Positions 1-11,496 of a DNA stretch of 64,000 bases are shown in pieces. Position 1 is the stretch's first letter; the number at the start of each line of letters is the position of its first letter. The translations under genes and the position numbers were made by a program. The notes under the pieces were generated by a model, which worked only from the letters and a program-made list of their open reading frames with translations, did not search any database and was not told the DNA's origin. The stretch is from Diplocarpon mali (lineage: Eukaryota; Ascomycota; Leotiomycetes; Helotiales; Drepanopezizaceae): positions 124,001 through 188,000 of the forward strand of contig JAENRP010000048.1 in the NCBI GenBank assembly GCA_024741835.1. The letters run 5' to 3'.

Positions 1-16
1 GCTACTATTGTCATCT

Positions 17-342
17 ATGTACTATACTAGTAACAAAGTTTCATTATCTACTACTGTGCTGGAGTTCTTTATTCACGTAACACAAAGTGTCTTTCATTCT
101 TCTATGTCTGAAACTCTATCACCATATGCTACCTATGACAAAAAGTACAGGAACTCTCAGCTATAGATAGCACAGCTCTCAGACCAGTCACTCTTGCCCT
201 AGCTCAACTACACAAGAAGGTATATCTCTGTACAGGCGATCCATGGTTCTACAGACATCAAGTTACAAGACAACTCCAATCCGTCTTGAGGGATTTGCAT
301 AAAATTGTGCCAGATGCTGCGTGAGCAGAAAAAGTCATTGAT
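17..342 (+). other. Probable 5' coding part of the next gene, cut by an in-frame TGA
   Basis: The frame read from 163 is open back to 139 and forward to a single TGA at 322-324, then runs straight on in the same frame into the ATG at 343. The translation looks like genuine protein (for example VYLCTGDPWFYRHQ followed by a charged helix-like stretch). A phase-0 intron at 77-150 (donor GTAACA, acceptor TACAG, CTATGAC-like branch point) joins it to a second open frame that covers 2-76 and has an ATG at 17. No splice that removes the TGA while keeping frame was found. The gene may therefore start at 17 or upstream of the window and carry a premature stop, with GCG-CGA to GCG-TGA as a simple C-to-T explanation, or it may start at 343. 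Confidence 0.45.
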
Positions 343-2408
343 ATGGATGATGAATTAGATTACTGCATAGAGCAGGCAGCCGGCCATGTGGGAACTTCTC
401 CACAGTTACAGATTCCTCGCAATCGGCGTAATTTACAACTGTCTGATGGGTCTAGAGCCTATCGCAGGGTGCTGAACAGTACTGACGGTTCTATTACACC
501 TAGTCAGAGTGCTAGTGCAAAGATTAGAAGGCAAAGGGAGGAAGCGGAAGCTGCCAAGGTATGAGTTCCTTGAGGGAAAAATTGTTGCGGGTTGTCTTAT
601 AGACACTTGTGAATAGAGCCTGTCATAGCATAAAAAGATTACTGACTCTTACTCAGAAGACAGGTAATACATCTTTAACTCGCAAACCAATAGCAAAGAA
701 AGAGGCATCAGAGACTATGATGTCATCAAGTTCAATAAAACCACATCCAGATCTCATCAAGCGATCCTGTCGGATTGTTGAAACATGGATGAGAAGCTGT
801 GATGCTGCCGTGACCAATGAATGGGACGAGGACAGTGATAGTGATTCTGCTGTTTCTGTTCTAGGAGTTTACCAGGAGCGCCCAAAACTCGATGTTGAAG
901 TCTGGAAATTTGAAAAGTTACTTAGGACTTGTGGAGCGCCAACTTTCGCTCGCAATCTTCCAGGTCACTCTTCTCACATTCACCCTCGTCACCAGCAAAG
1001 ACCCACTCAAAAATCAAGTGTAAGACGCCAGGATCTCGAACTTACCGCTCTTGTTGCGGGAGGAATGCTGAGGAGTACCTCACCAAAAGGTAAGGTCAAA
1101 ATGGTGGAGAAGATTCTCTCAGCTTTGCATCTGAAGAAAGCAGAAAAAGAGAGCAAGGATCGACGAGTAACTTTCGAGCATGAAATACAGCCTGCGAAAC
1201 ACAGAGTGAAACGGGACAGATTAAGCATACAGAGTTATGAGCCGAAGCATGAGAGCAGAGAACGCAAGAAAGACTCTCTGGGAAACAGAGTGAAGCGAAA
1301 CTCACCTAGTAGACAGAACAGCGATTACGGAACTGAGGAAGCTGTGTACAGCAGCAATCTCCAGAGACGCAGAGCCAAGAGCGGCTCATCCAATCGACAA
1401 GCAGCCAGCGATTCCAGAAATGAGAAAGCCATAAACATGGCCAACTCCCCGACACAAAGAGTGAGACGTGAAATGTCGAGTGAGAGAACCAAGAATTCGA
1501 AGAATGAGGAAGCTGCGCGCAGCATCAAACCCCAGAGACGTAGAGTGAAGCGTGAGTCGTTGAGGATGCAGGACGTCAGAACTGGACGTCAACAAGCTCT
1601 GGGAAATAAAGCAGTGATTAGATGCAGAGTGAGGCGCGAAAAGTCCGACGGAAATGCTCCAGAAGTTGAAAACGGGCCGCGCCAGATATCGATGGATGCG
1701 CGAAGTCATGATCTCGGCTCGAATCGATCGAGCTACAGCAGCGCCTCGAACGCAGCTGCCGACTCCAGCTCGAGTGACGAATGTGTCAAAAAAGCTGGTC
1801 ACAGATGGTATGAGTCCACTCAGTCGGTCTTGAGCAGTCGACAGTCCGCTATCAACCTCGGAAGCATCGTTCGAAGGCCTGATTCATCAGAGCCAGTCCA
1901 GTCTCCGACGATTCGATCTCCAGATAGGCCTAAGAGTTTTAGACCAAGGTCTCCAATTTCCAAGCCTTCGTGGTCGTCTGGCAGACTGTCCACATCTAGA
2001 TCCCGGATATCAGGTAGAGCTCAAACCACCGATCTGACTGCCACCTTAGCACCAACTTCCAATCATTACACAAATACATCTCCAAAAATCGATTCCATGG
2101 CCCCCTACAGTTGCGAGTCTTCTTCGCCCTCAGACTATGCGAAGAATCGGGAAAGGCGGCGAGCTGAACGTACCGAGTTCGTTCCAGCTTCATTATCAAA
2201 GACTGGTAAGCGGGATCTTGTTGAAAATAAGAACATGTTGACTCCGGGTACCAATCGAGAGCGAAGAGATCGCCGTGTAGAGAGCACTTCGAAAGTGCCC
2301 CTCGGCAAGTATCACAAGCATGAGAGAGACTTTGGACTTCTCGGAAGTCGTAGGAGGAGCGAAAGAGATTCTATGGAGGCCTGGTTCGACTTGCAAGCGA
2401 TAAGCTGA
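343..2408 (+). CDS. Hypothetical Arg/Ser-rich low-complexity protein
   Basis: Two exons: 343-558 and 603-2408. The 44-nt intron (GTATGAG donor, TTATAG acceptor) is phase 0, and the exons read on in one frame, giving about 674 residues. I do not recognise a family. Most of the protein is basic and polar, with many repeats of the type RR-x-VKR (RRVKRES, HRVKRD, NRVKRNS) between about residues 270 and 430, then Ser/Pro/Arg-rich sequence typical of disordered nuclear or signalling proteins. No membrane segment or catalytic motif is visible. An acidic stretch (EDSDSDSA) lies near the N-terminal third. Coding is supported by length and by the clean intron rather than by homology. The true start may lie further 5' (see the upstream entry). 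It is followed on the same strand by MSH6 about 490 bp away. Confidence 0.6.
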
Positions 2409-2898
2409 CCGTCCAGGAATGAAGTAGTAGAACAAGGGCCGCGGCTTTGGGCCAGAGACAGCACAGCTTTATGCGACTTTAGAAGCCTCATATTGCTGGC
2501 TTTGTACAGATATGTTAGCACGAATTCCGATGTTACTTTGAAGATCTCCTAGGCGGTGACGTGGCTTAGGGTTTCTGGAGAATGATGAATACTTTCAAGT
2601 GAGGGAATTAATAATCAATCCATGTGAAATAAATCTCCGTCGCTCATCCCGACCCAATCTTGATGGGATGTTGTTGAATGAAAAAAAGGGGCTCGCTCGG
2701 ATCCCTATGCCAAGAGGAAGGCAATTAACGCGAGCTGGACGCGCTAAGAAAACGCGTCTCCCACAAGCACTTGAGGAGATTTTTGCCCTCTGTGGCTTGC
2801 ACCACAACTATCGGTTTAAATCCTATTCTCCCCCAGGGTTGCTGTGCCAGTCCTTCCTGAGCCACATTATACTTATCGAGAAACTACTTCAGGTCAAA

Positions 2899-5800
2899 AT
2901 GAAGAGAGAACCCTCATCCCCCCCAGCTCGAGCCACGCCCTCTTCGCTGAAGTCGAGCGCTGCTCCTCAATCCGGGCAACGATCGATCCAGAGTTTCTTC
3001 ACGAAAAAGGCTGCGAGTGTCACACCGACTCCTGCGTCCTCAACTACCGTTCTAAGGGCTAATGGCACCTCGAACGCCGTCAATGCTATGGCGAGACAGA
3101 GCCTTACGCCCAGGAAGCCTGCGTTCCGCAAGTCTGCCATCAAGATTACGACTCCTATACCCAGTAGTGATGCAGTGGGCCCGTCAAGCTCGCAGGAGAA
3201 AGAGAATGGAGGAATTCCGCAAGAGGTAGAGAACACTGGCCTGCTGTCGCCTTCGATATCTGCTAAGAGATTGCAGCAGTCGAATGGAGATGCTGTGGTT
3301 TTGGGCAGCAGTCCTTCCCGCAAAGTTAGCAGCATATCTCTTTCTCTAGTCAAAATTCTGACACCACGTTTTTAGGCAAAGAAGGTTGTCAGCTATGCCG
3401 AATCAGACGATGATGAAGACGACGAGGACGCCTTCGATCCTGCGGGAATCTCTGCAAAGAAGAGGAGAAAGACACTACTCAAGATGGAGGAAGACGACGA
3501 TGATGATGACGCCTTCATAGAAGATCTGGATGGTGCTGCGCATGATGATGGTCTGCCGCCTACTGAGCTCTAAGTACTACATGCTAAAATTATGCAGATG
3601 AGATGGACGACTTTGTAGTAGAAGATGATTCGGACGTTAAGCCGCCCAAGAAGAGGAAACGTTCTACATCTGTGGTGACCTCTCGAAAACGATCAAACAT
3701 ATCCCCTCCCTTACCTTCTGATAAGGATGAAGACGAGGATATGGAAATACCTCTAACATCTACAGCCAGGAAATGGGAATATGATCCTGAAAACACGCAA
3801 CTTTTGCTAGGAAGTTCATCCAGCGCTCCCAAGATTCCGGCATCAACCAAAAAGAATTCCAAGGAGAAGGCTTGTAAGAGTGAGCCGGAACACCGGTACA
3901 CATGGCTGGCCAACCTACAAGACATGGACCGAAACCCAATAGGGCATCCAGACTACGACCCGAGAACTGTGTACATTCCTCCGGGAGCATGGACCAAGTT
4001 CTCGCCCTTTGAAACACAATACTGGGAGATTAAGCAGAAATTCTGGGACACCGTTGTGTTTTTCAAGAAGGGGAAGTTCTACGAGTTGTACGAGAATGAC
4101 GCTACAATTGGTCACCAATTATTCGATCTCAAGCTTACTGACAGAGTCAATATGCGAATGGTAGGTGTGCCAGAAATGTCTCTAGATCACTGGGCCAATC
4201 AATTCGTTGCGAAAGGCTACAAGATTGCTCGCGTTGACCAGTGCGAATCTGCTCTTGGCAAGGAGATGCGTGAAGCAGAAGGCAAGGGTAGCGGGAAGAA
4301 GGCAGTTTCAAAGGCAGACAAGATCATTCGTCGCGAGCTAGCGTGCGTTCTTACTGGAGGAACCTTGGTTGAAGGCAGTATGCTTCAGGATGACATGGCA
4401 ACCTACTGTGTGGCCATCAAGGAATCAATGATTGACGAGTTGCCCAACTATGGAGTCGCGTTTGTTGACACTGCAACTGGCCAATTCTTCCTTTCCGAGT
4501 TCGAGGATGATGTCGACCTGACGAAGTTTGAGACCTTGATTGCTCAAATTCGCCCACAAGAGCTTTTGCTGGAGAAATCGAACCTATCCACCAAGGCTTT
4601 AAGAATACTAAAAAACAACACCAACCCAACCACGATCTGGAATCACATGAAGCCTAGTAGCGAATTCTGGACAGCTGATGTTACACGGCGCGAACTAGAT
4701 TGTAGTGGATATTTCGTGTCTGAAGACGGAGGCAACGAGCCCTGGCCAGAAACACTTGAAGCTGTTAGAGATAATGACACTTTGATGTCTGCGATTGGTG
4801 CTCTTGTTCAGTATCTCCGGACCCTTAAGTTGGAACGGAACCTCTTGACTCAAGGAAACTTCACTGCCTATAGTCCGATCCAAAAAGGCACTACCCTGGT
4901 GCTAGACGGACAGACACTTGTCAATCTGGAGGTCTTTGCCAACACTTTTGATGGGAGTCAGAATGGAACACTTTTTACGCTCCTCAGCCGCTGTGTCACT
5001 CCATTTGGAAAACGCATGTTCCGGCAATGGGTCTGCCATCCATTAGCTGACGCCGACAGAATCAACGAACGCCTGGATGCTGTGGACATGCTCAACAAGG
5101 ATCGCACGCTGAGTGACCAGTTTGTCTCATCAATGACGCGAATGCCGGATTTGGAAAGACTCATCTCTAGAATCCACGCGGGATCCTGTAGACCAGACGA
5201 CTTTGTCAAGGTCATCGATGGCTTTGAGCAAATCGAGTACACAATGAGTCTTTTGCAAGCGTTCGGAGGTGGTGATGGCATTGTAGACCGTCTTCTTGCT
5301 GCTATCCCAGACCTCGCAGAGCCCTTGAAGTTTTGGAAGACGGCATTTGATCACAAAAAGGCCAAAGAATCTAGGCTTCTTGTTCCTGAAAGGGGAGTTG
5401 AGGAGGACTTTGACGCGAGTCAAGACCAGATTGAGAATATTGAGGGCGAGCTCGACGACTTACTGACGCGCATTCGGAAGAAACTTGGTGGCAGCCAAAC
5501 CAAGATAAACTATAAGAATATCGGAAAAGAGGTATACCAGCTCGAAGTTCCCGGCTCCATCAAAGTCCCGAAAGACTGGCAAATGATGTCTTCCGCGGGA
5601 ATATACAAGCGATACTACTTCCCCGAGCTGAAGGCGCTTATTCGCCAGCTTCAGGAAGCCCAAGAAACTCATGGTCAGGTTGTAAAGGCGGTCGCGGGCA
5701 GGTTATATGCGCGTTTTGATCAAGACTACAAGATTTGGCTGCAAGCCATTCGAGTTGTTTCTCAGCTGGATTGCCTCATCAGTCTTGCCGCCGCATCGGC

Positions 5801-6741
5801 AGCTCTCGGAGAGCCGAGTTGTAGACCAAAATTTGTTGAGTCTGAACGAAGTGTCATTGAATTCGAGGAGCTTCGGCATCCATGCATACTCCCAAATGTT
5901 ACTGATTTCATACCGAACGACGTCAAGCTCGGTGGCGATGCTGCGAACATCAATTTACTGACTGGTGCCAATGCTGCCGGAAAGTCGACAATATTGCGAA
6001 TGGTAAGAATCTAATCCTGTAAGCTATGGTGTCCTAATGGTATACCAGACATGCGTCGCTGTAATCATGGCCCAGATCGGATGCTATGTCCCTTGCGTCT
6101 CAGCGACCTTGACTCCTGTCGACCGGATCATGTCTCGATTAGGCGCTAACGACAACATTTTCGCTGCCCAGTCAACCTTTTTTGTAGAGCTCTCAGAAAC
6201 GAAGAAGATCCTTGCCGAAGCTACTCCCCGTTCCCTCGTGATCCTGGATGAGCTCGGCCGCGGAACGAGCTCATACGACGGCGTAGCAGTTGCGCAAGCC
6301 GTGCTTCACCACGTCGCATCTCACATCGGCTGCACTGGCTTCTTCGCAACCCATTACCACTCCCTCGCCACGGAGTTCGCTGGCCATCCCGAAATCGCGC
6401 CAAAACGCATGCAAATCCACGTCGATGAAGACAACCGCCGTGTCACGTTCCTGTATAAACTCGAAGACGGTGTCGCGGAAGGTAGTTTCGGTATGCACTG
6501 CGCAGCGATGTGTGGTATCCCCCCCAAAGTCATTGATCGGGCCGAAATCGCGGCCAAGGAGTGGGAACATACCAGTCGTCTCAAAGACAGTCTCGAAAAG
6601 GCAAAGAGCGGGTGTTACATCCCGCTGGGTGTGCAAAGTGACGTGAGCTGGATCTTGAAGCAGGCGATGGGTGCTGACGCAGGGGATGGAGTAGATGATA
6701 GGGGCTTGGATGTGTTGATCAAGGCTATTGCTGGTTTATAA
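2899..6741 (+). CDS. MSH6: DNA mismatch repair protein Msh6 (MutS homolog 6)
   Basis: Four exons (2899-3324, 3376-3550, 3598-6002, 6049-6741) encode about 1232 residues, the normal length for fungal Msh6. With Msh2 it forms MutS-alpha, which recognises base-base mismatches and small loops in the nucleus. The N-terminus has a PCNA-binding box (Q27-x-x-I30-x-x-F33-F34), then a long acidic and basic disordered tail. The mismatch-contact motif is KGKFYELYE, with the Phe-x-Glu pair at F361 and E363. Connector, lever and clamp regions follow. The ATPase has Walker A GANAAGKST (residues 990-998), interrupted just downstream (after M1002) by the third intron, and Walker B LVILDELGRGTSSYDG. The start at 2899 is chosen because it places the PCNA box near the N-terminus; an open frame extends upstream to 2599 but looks non-coding. 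The second intron uses a GTCTGC donor, chosen because it keeps phase. Confidence 0.95.
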
Positions 6742-7173
6742 GGACATTGTTGATGGGCTATGTATGGACATGTGAGTTGAGGTTGAATCTTGCTGCAGCG
6801 TTTCATGTCAGATTCTCTTGCTAGAAACAGCGATATCCAGCACTGCGTAGCTATCCCCATAGATATATTCCAAATTTAAGCAAGAGTATATATTGGAAGG
6901 TGAGCCTGAAGCAGAGCACATTTAGCGTCTGGCTTTTGTAGAGGGAAATATATAAGCTTAGCTTCCGTGAGCTGGAGCTTGGAGCCTGGAATCTCTTCTC
7001 ATCTTCAAAAACTCATACTCCCCATCTCCCTTCCTGCCTCTCTTCTCCATCCCTACCTGGTTCTCTCACGACTACCCAGCCAGGCTGATGCTGCCAGAAT
7101 CCGCAGATGCTCGCTTCGGGCTCAGGTGGACCTGTCAACCCAATCGTCAATCCGGGCCTTGGCCATGGATCGC

Positions 7174-7213
7174 CAACCTCATCCCAACTCATCCCAACTC
7201 ATCCCAACTCATC
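7174..7213. repeat. Short tandem repeat, unit ATCCCAACTC
   Basis: Three perfect head-to-tail copies of the 10-mer ATCCCAACTC occupy 7181-7210, with partial copies on both sides. Confidence 0.85.
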
Positions 7214-7533
7214 TCCTTGAGTCTAACTCCTCAAATCCCACGTCCTCAGCCGTACCGTACCGCGTCCATCCGAGCGGAGCGGGACGCTGGGCGTCTACAG
7301 CACACAGTAGGTACTGTACCTATTCACCGCTCCTCCCGGGGCTTCTGCCCACCTTGTCTCCTGAATCGCTGTCAATAAGCCTGGTCCGGGTCTGAGTCCG
7401 GGTCCTTGAGGCGCAGTAGCTCGAGATCGTCGGCGGTGGCTTGTGTCTAATCTGACGGGTGGAACTGGAGGGGTTTGTTTACTCGTACCATGTATGCTGT
7501 GTAGTTCCGCTTTTGTGTTGCGAGGTGCAAACT

Positions 7534-7550
7534 NNNNNNNNNNNNNNNNN
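7534..7550. other. Assembly gap (17 N)
   Basis: Run of undetermined bases. Apparent open frames crossing it are not meaningful. Confidence 0.99.
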
Positions 7551-7815
7551 TTCCTTAAAGTGGATAGGTTGATTCGGGGGAACAGGGGCGAAGGTTGGAT
7601 GTAGTATGTGGGATGGGGAGAAGTGGGTGGAGGGAGGAGAGGAAACGCATAGCGGGGCAAGGCCCAATTGTCAATTCTGATCGAGCAGTGCTTCTGGCTA
7701 TTCCTACCCTTCTCGCGAATCGTGCTGGTCACGTCATATCGATCCACACTGCCGTTTGTTTCTAACCATCCAATACCTTTTCTCAGTATTCTCTCTGGTC
7801 GATCCCATCAGAAGC

Positions 7816-10800
7816 TCAAGTGGGATTTATATGAATCTTAACCTCAACCTCATTACTCCACCCCGCTTCCAGCCCCAACTCCTTCCACGCAGTCTCTACA
7901 TCGACTTCCAGGACATGGACATCGGTACTGCTGATAGTTACGGTATGCAGGGGTAGGACTCTGCCTTGGATGGTAATAATGGTATTATCTTTGTAGGACA
8001 GGGAGGGTAGGGTTGAGATATAGATACCTGGGGTTCTTAGCTCTTTGTATGAATCTGATAGCCGCGTGAAAGGATACCAAGTACGAAGACTTACCGAGAA
8101 CGCCCAAAGCCTTGATATTTGTATCCAGCACAATTTTCCCATTCTCCAGCTTCGTAATATGGTTCGCGACCACTGCAGCCGCCCCGGCCATCTTCCCCAG
8201 CAATCCTAGATTAGCAACCCACGTCGTCTCATTTTTCGGCTGATCCACAAAGCCACGCAGGGGATAGGCGGACAGTATTTCATAACCACGGATGCCGAGC
8301 GAGATCGTGAGAAGGCTATTGCTGTCGACGACTTGCATGGGTCTGGACACCAGACCGCTGGAGTGTGAACGTACGACATAGTATTGGGCCTCGACTACAC
8401 CAGGGAATTTGGAGAGCGGGATGAGTTCGGTGAGCGGGCGTTGCGAGATGTTGAAGAATCCGATGATGCCGGTTCCTGTCACAGCTGCGCCGTGATAGGT
8501 ACCTACAAGCAGGAAGTGGTCATCGTCGTAGCCGTTATACTGATCTAGACTTTTGCCGAGGACGCTAGGTCTGAAAATGACGGTTTTGCCTCGAGGGGTG
8601 GGTCCTGTCATTTGGTTGATTAGATCCAGGTCGTGTTGGCCAGGAACATCGGTGATGTATATTGGACCGCCACTGACACAACGCGCAGCAGCGTGGAAAC
8701 CAGAGTACTCGTGAACAGTCTGGAACATGTCCCAATCAGGAATGAGGTTCAAGTGCTGTGTAAAGAGCGCATTGTGTGCATTGACGAAAATATGCCACTT
8801 CAGCGGAGTCAGCCCTGATCTTAATCAATATGCAAGTATCTCGGATCTGGGATCCGAAAATAATCCTAGGTCCCAAGACATATTCTCAAGATATGCCTAG
8901 GTAGAGAACCGAGGTGTGAAAACATCGGAGACTGAACTTGAAAACATGTACCTACAGGGTGACTAGTCGGGACATCGGGGAAGAAGTCGTCCGAATTTCG
9001 AACGAGAACAGGAGGTTTGTTTATGGGCATTTGAGAGTGGAAGAGTATTTGTGGAGTTTGAGACATGCACGAGATGGCCTTGACGCTGAAGTGACGAAGG
9101 GTAGATATGTTCCAGGAGTCTAGATACGCGGGAATCAGGTCGTGGCGGTCTTTGGCGGAGACCAGTGTGTCGAGCATGAATTGAGCACTGGAGACATCAG
9201 AGATATGCGGAATCAACAGGCCGTAATGATAACTTACTCAGTCTTGACTGCATCAACTCCGCAGGATGATAAGAACCGGTAGAAATCGTCGTAAAGCCTG
9301 GATACATCTTCTTTGGCCACTACTACCATCTTACCACCTGGATGATCGTTAGTACTTTATCCTTGATACCATGTCCGTTTGATAGGGCCGAACCTAGAGG
9401 TAGATTTCTTCTTTCGGCATCTTCCCTAACTACCTTGACAGTCTTGTACGTCTTCGCAATTGTGCCATCAGGAGCTATACCACCCCAATAGCCTAAGATA
9501 GCATGCCAGACAGCGATGTGTTGAATACTGGGCTGTTTCTCCCGGATCAATGTGACTAGATGCTTCAAGCCATTGGGAAATGCTTCTCTCTCGGCTTCAA
9601 ATTCCTTCCACCCATGTTGAAACTGCCCGTGTCCACGATAATCGATCGACTGCCAGTTATCGTCAATTATAAAGTTCGTCACATTTATGTTATTCTCGGC
9701 CAGAGTTGTAACAGCAGCGAGAACTTTTTCTTCTGTAAGTCGCTGTCCAAGAGCGTTCCAGGTGCAATACGTTAAGCCGTCATACCAATTTTCGGACCAG
9801 AGCTTGGTCTTCTCATTATCTTCTTCCGAATTGAGAGCTTCGATCTCCTTTTGCTGCTCCCAACTGGCAGCTAGAGAGCTTGAAACGATGCCCCTGGCAT
9901 GGTACATGACAGCCGCATTTGCAGACTCGAAATCATCGCCAAGGGCAACAAGAACCCTTGAGACTTTACTTTCCGCACTATCATTCCGGATCTACTGATG
10001 TTAGCAAGCCTCATGGTCTTGGTCTTGGATGTTCTTCGGATTCACATACGCGCAAGACGACATTGCCGTTGCTGTCGCTTGTAAACAATGTCATTACATC
10101 TGCTGCATCTGTGACCGCGAGCAGGACTAGATGCTTTCCGGTAAGACTGAGGAAAGAACAGATGACTGCTTCTTTTTCCAGGTCGAAATGAGACTTTCCC
10201 TGGAGCGGAGCGAGCCATGGAGACCATATTCTGATGAGCGCAAACCATCTTGAAACTATTAGCGTCGATTTGGAGCACAACTTAGAAGCCCAATCTTATG
10301 TCGTATCCGCCAAAAAGAGATTCCTGTAGTGGTGATAGACTTTGATTTCCCAGTGAGTGAGGAAGAGTTAGTTTACCTTGAGAATTTCCCACTTCCCCAA
10401 GGCAGACCGAACTCGATGTTCTTGAAAGCAGATTTCTCTTGATCTGCTCCTTCGATCGGAGCTTCTACGGACCAGAGCGTAGTGCCAGGTGACTGACTTC
10501 GGTAGTTTTTTGCCTTCAAGATGGGGTTGAGGCCTGTAATGTAGTCTCCCAAGTCGCTTGAGATAAAGTCCTGGCTCGTAACCGTGCTCAACACCACAGT
10601 CCCATCGGTTGTACCTTGATGATCCTTGACCCATTTCCACGCATCCTCCGGGCCAGCACGGAACTTGATAGTGAAGTTCGTGGGGAGGTGGATAGCCAGT
10701 GGCGTAGTGAAGTACAGCTTTGCTAGACCAGGCACATCAGACGCCTTAGCAATTTGCAGCTCTGTGGGACGAGCTGCTGCTTTTGTGACGGGGTTCATAG

Positions 10801-11059
10801 GCACCTCTCGCCAGTCCTCCCCGTCGGAGTGCCATAGTGAGACCTGCCATAGGTCCGAAACTCGACCTGGATCAACCTCGAACAGAGCCGTGAACACGGT
10901 CGTCGGTTTTTCAATCTGGGTAACCTGACCCAGAGCTGGAAAGGTTGAAATGTAGGCCAACATGCTGGGATGATCTGAGGTTGGAAGGGCCTTTTGTTTC
11001 GGAATATACTGGGCCTGGAAGATCTCGTTCCCATCAGCGGCACTAATGAAGGTCGTCAT
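7816..11059 (-). CDS. Raffinose synthase / Sip1-type alpha-galactosidase, GH36
   Basis: Seven exons on the minus strand: 11059-10377, 10248-10050, 9991-9370, 9337-9238, 9187-8956, 8797-8095 and 8027-7816, giving about 916 residues. All phases close and each join restores family sequence (for example SRWFALIRIWSPWLAP and SHPWHIFVNAHNA). The family acts on alpha-galactosides by a retaining mechanism. The probable nucleophile is D535 in VKTDAQF, split by the exon 4/5 junction. A second conserved acidic block is YITDVPGQHD, with D662 and D668. The N-terminal part is a beta-sandwich-like domain, the centre a TIM barrel, and the C-terminus a beta domain. One intron is only 32 nt (9369-9338). An in-frame ATG at 11125 would add 22 residues. 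No clear secretion signal follows the 11059 start, so a cytosolic role is likely. In fungi, substrate specificity is unproven. Confidence 0.85.
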
Positions 11060-11496
11060 TGTAAGTGCTGTACTCAACAGAGGAAGAGCAACTTTTGAAG
11101 GATGAACGGAAAAGAGGAAATACACATACAGACGAAAGAAAAGAGAGTTATGGCACGGTCAGAGAAGTAACTTCAAATAGAAAGCCAGCAGCATTGCCAA
11201 TGCCCAATGGAAGATGCACTGGCGGGGACATGCAGGACGGAGGGGGAGGGGTTGGACCCATATGTACACGTGATGACCGAGATGCCCAGCGAATTCCGAG
11301 GCGGGGCGGGGCGGGACTTCTTGGGAGCGGGCGCGTCTAATATTTTATCAAGGGCTGCATATTATCCAACAATCCATTCGAGAGGATCCCAGCACACACA
11401 CTTCGACTCCATTGCGCCTCCTTGGGTACTTGTAACAAAAGAGGGAAATACCCGTACCTCCCTTGTCCCATGGCCTGGTAAAAGTACAACTCCACA
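11060..11496. promoter_or_regulatory. Shared divergent promoter region of GH36 and TyrRS genes
   Basis: The two start codons face away from each other across about 437 bp. The region has a GC-rich block with two overlapping GCGGGG words (11301-11306 and 11306-11311) that fit the CreA carbon-repressor consensus SYGGRG. CreA control would suit an alpha-galactosidase, but this is inference from a short consensus only. Confidence 0.35.

Larger units (their letters stand above)
6742..7815. other. Intergenic region between convergent MSH6 and GH36 genes
   Basis: This holds the 3' flanks of the two convergent genes, a short 10-bp tandem repeat near 7.18 kb, a run of 17 undetermined bases and pyrimidine-rich low-complexity sequence. 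Short open frames here show no family resemblance and are not called. Confidence 0.5.

Noticed and set aside
322..324. Selenocysteine recoding of the TGA
   Set aside because: Filamentous ascomycetes lack the Sec machinery, and no SECIS-like context or Cys-aligned family is known here.
7295..7747. Frames running across undetermined bases
   Set aside because: They depend on N runs and biased pyrimidine sequence.
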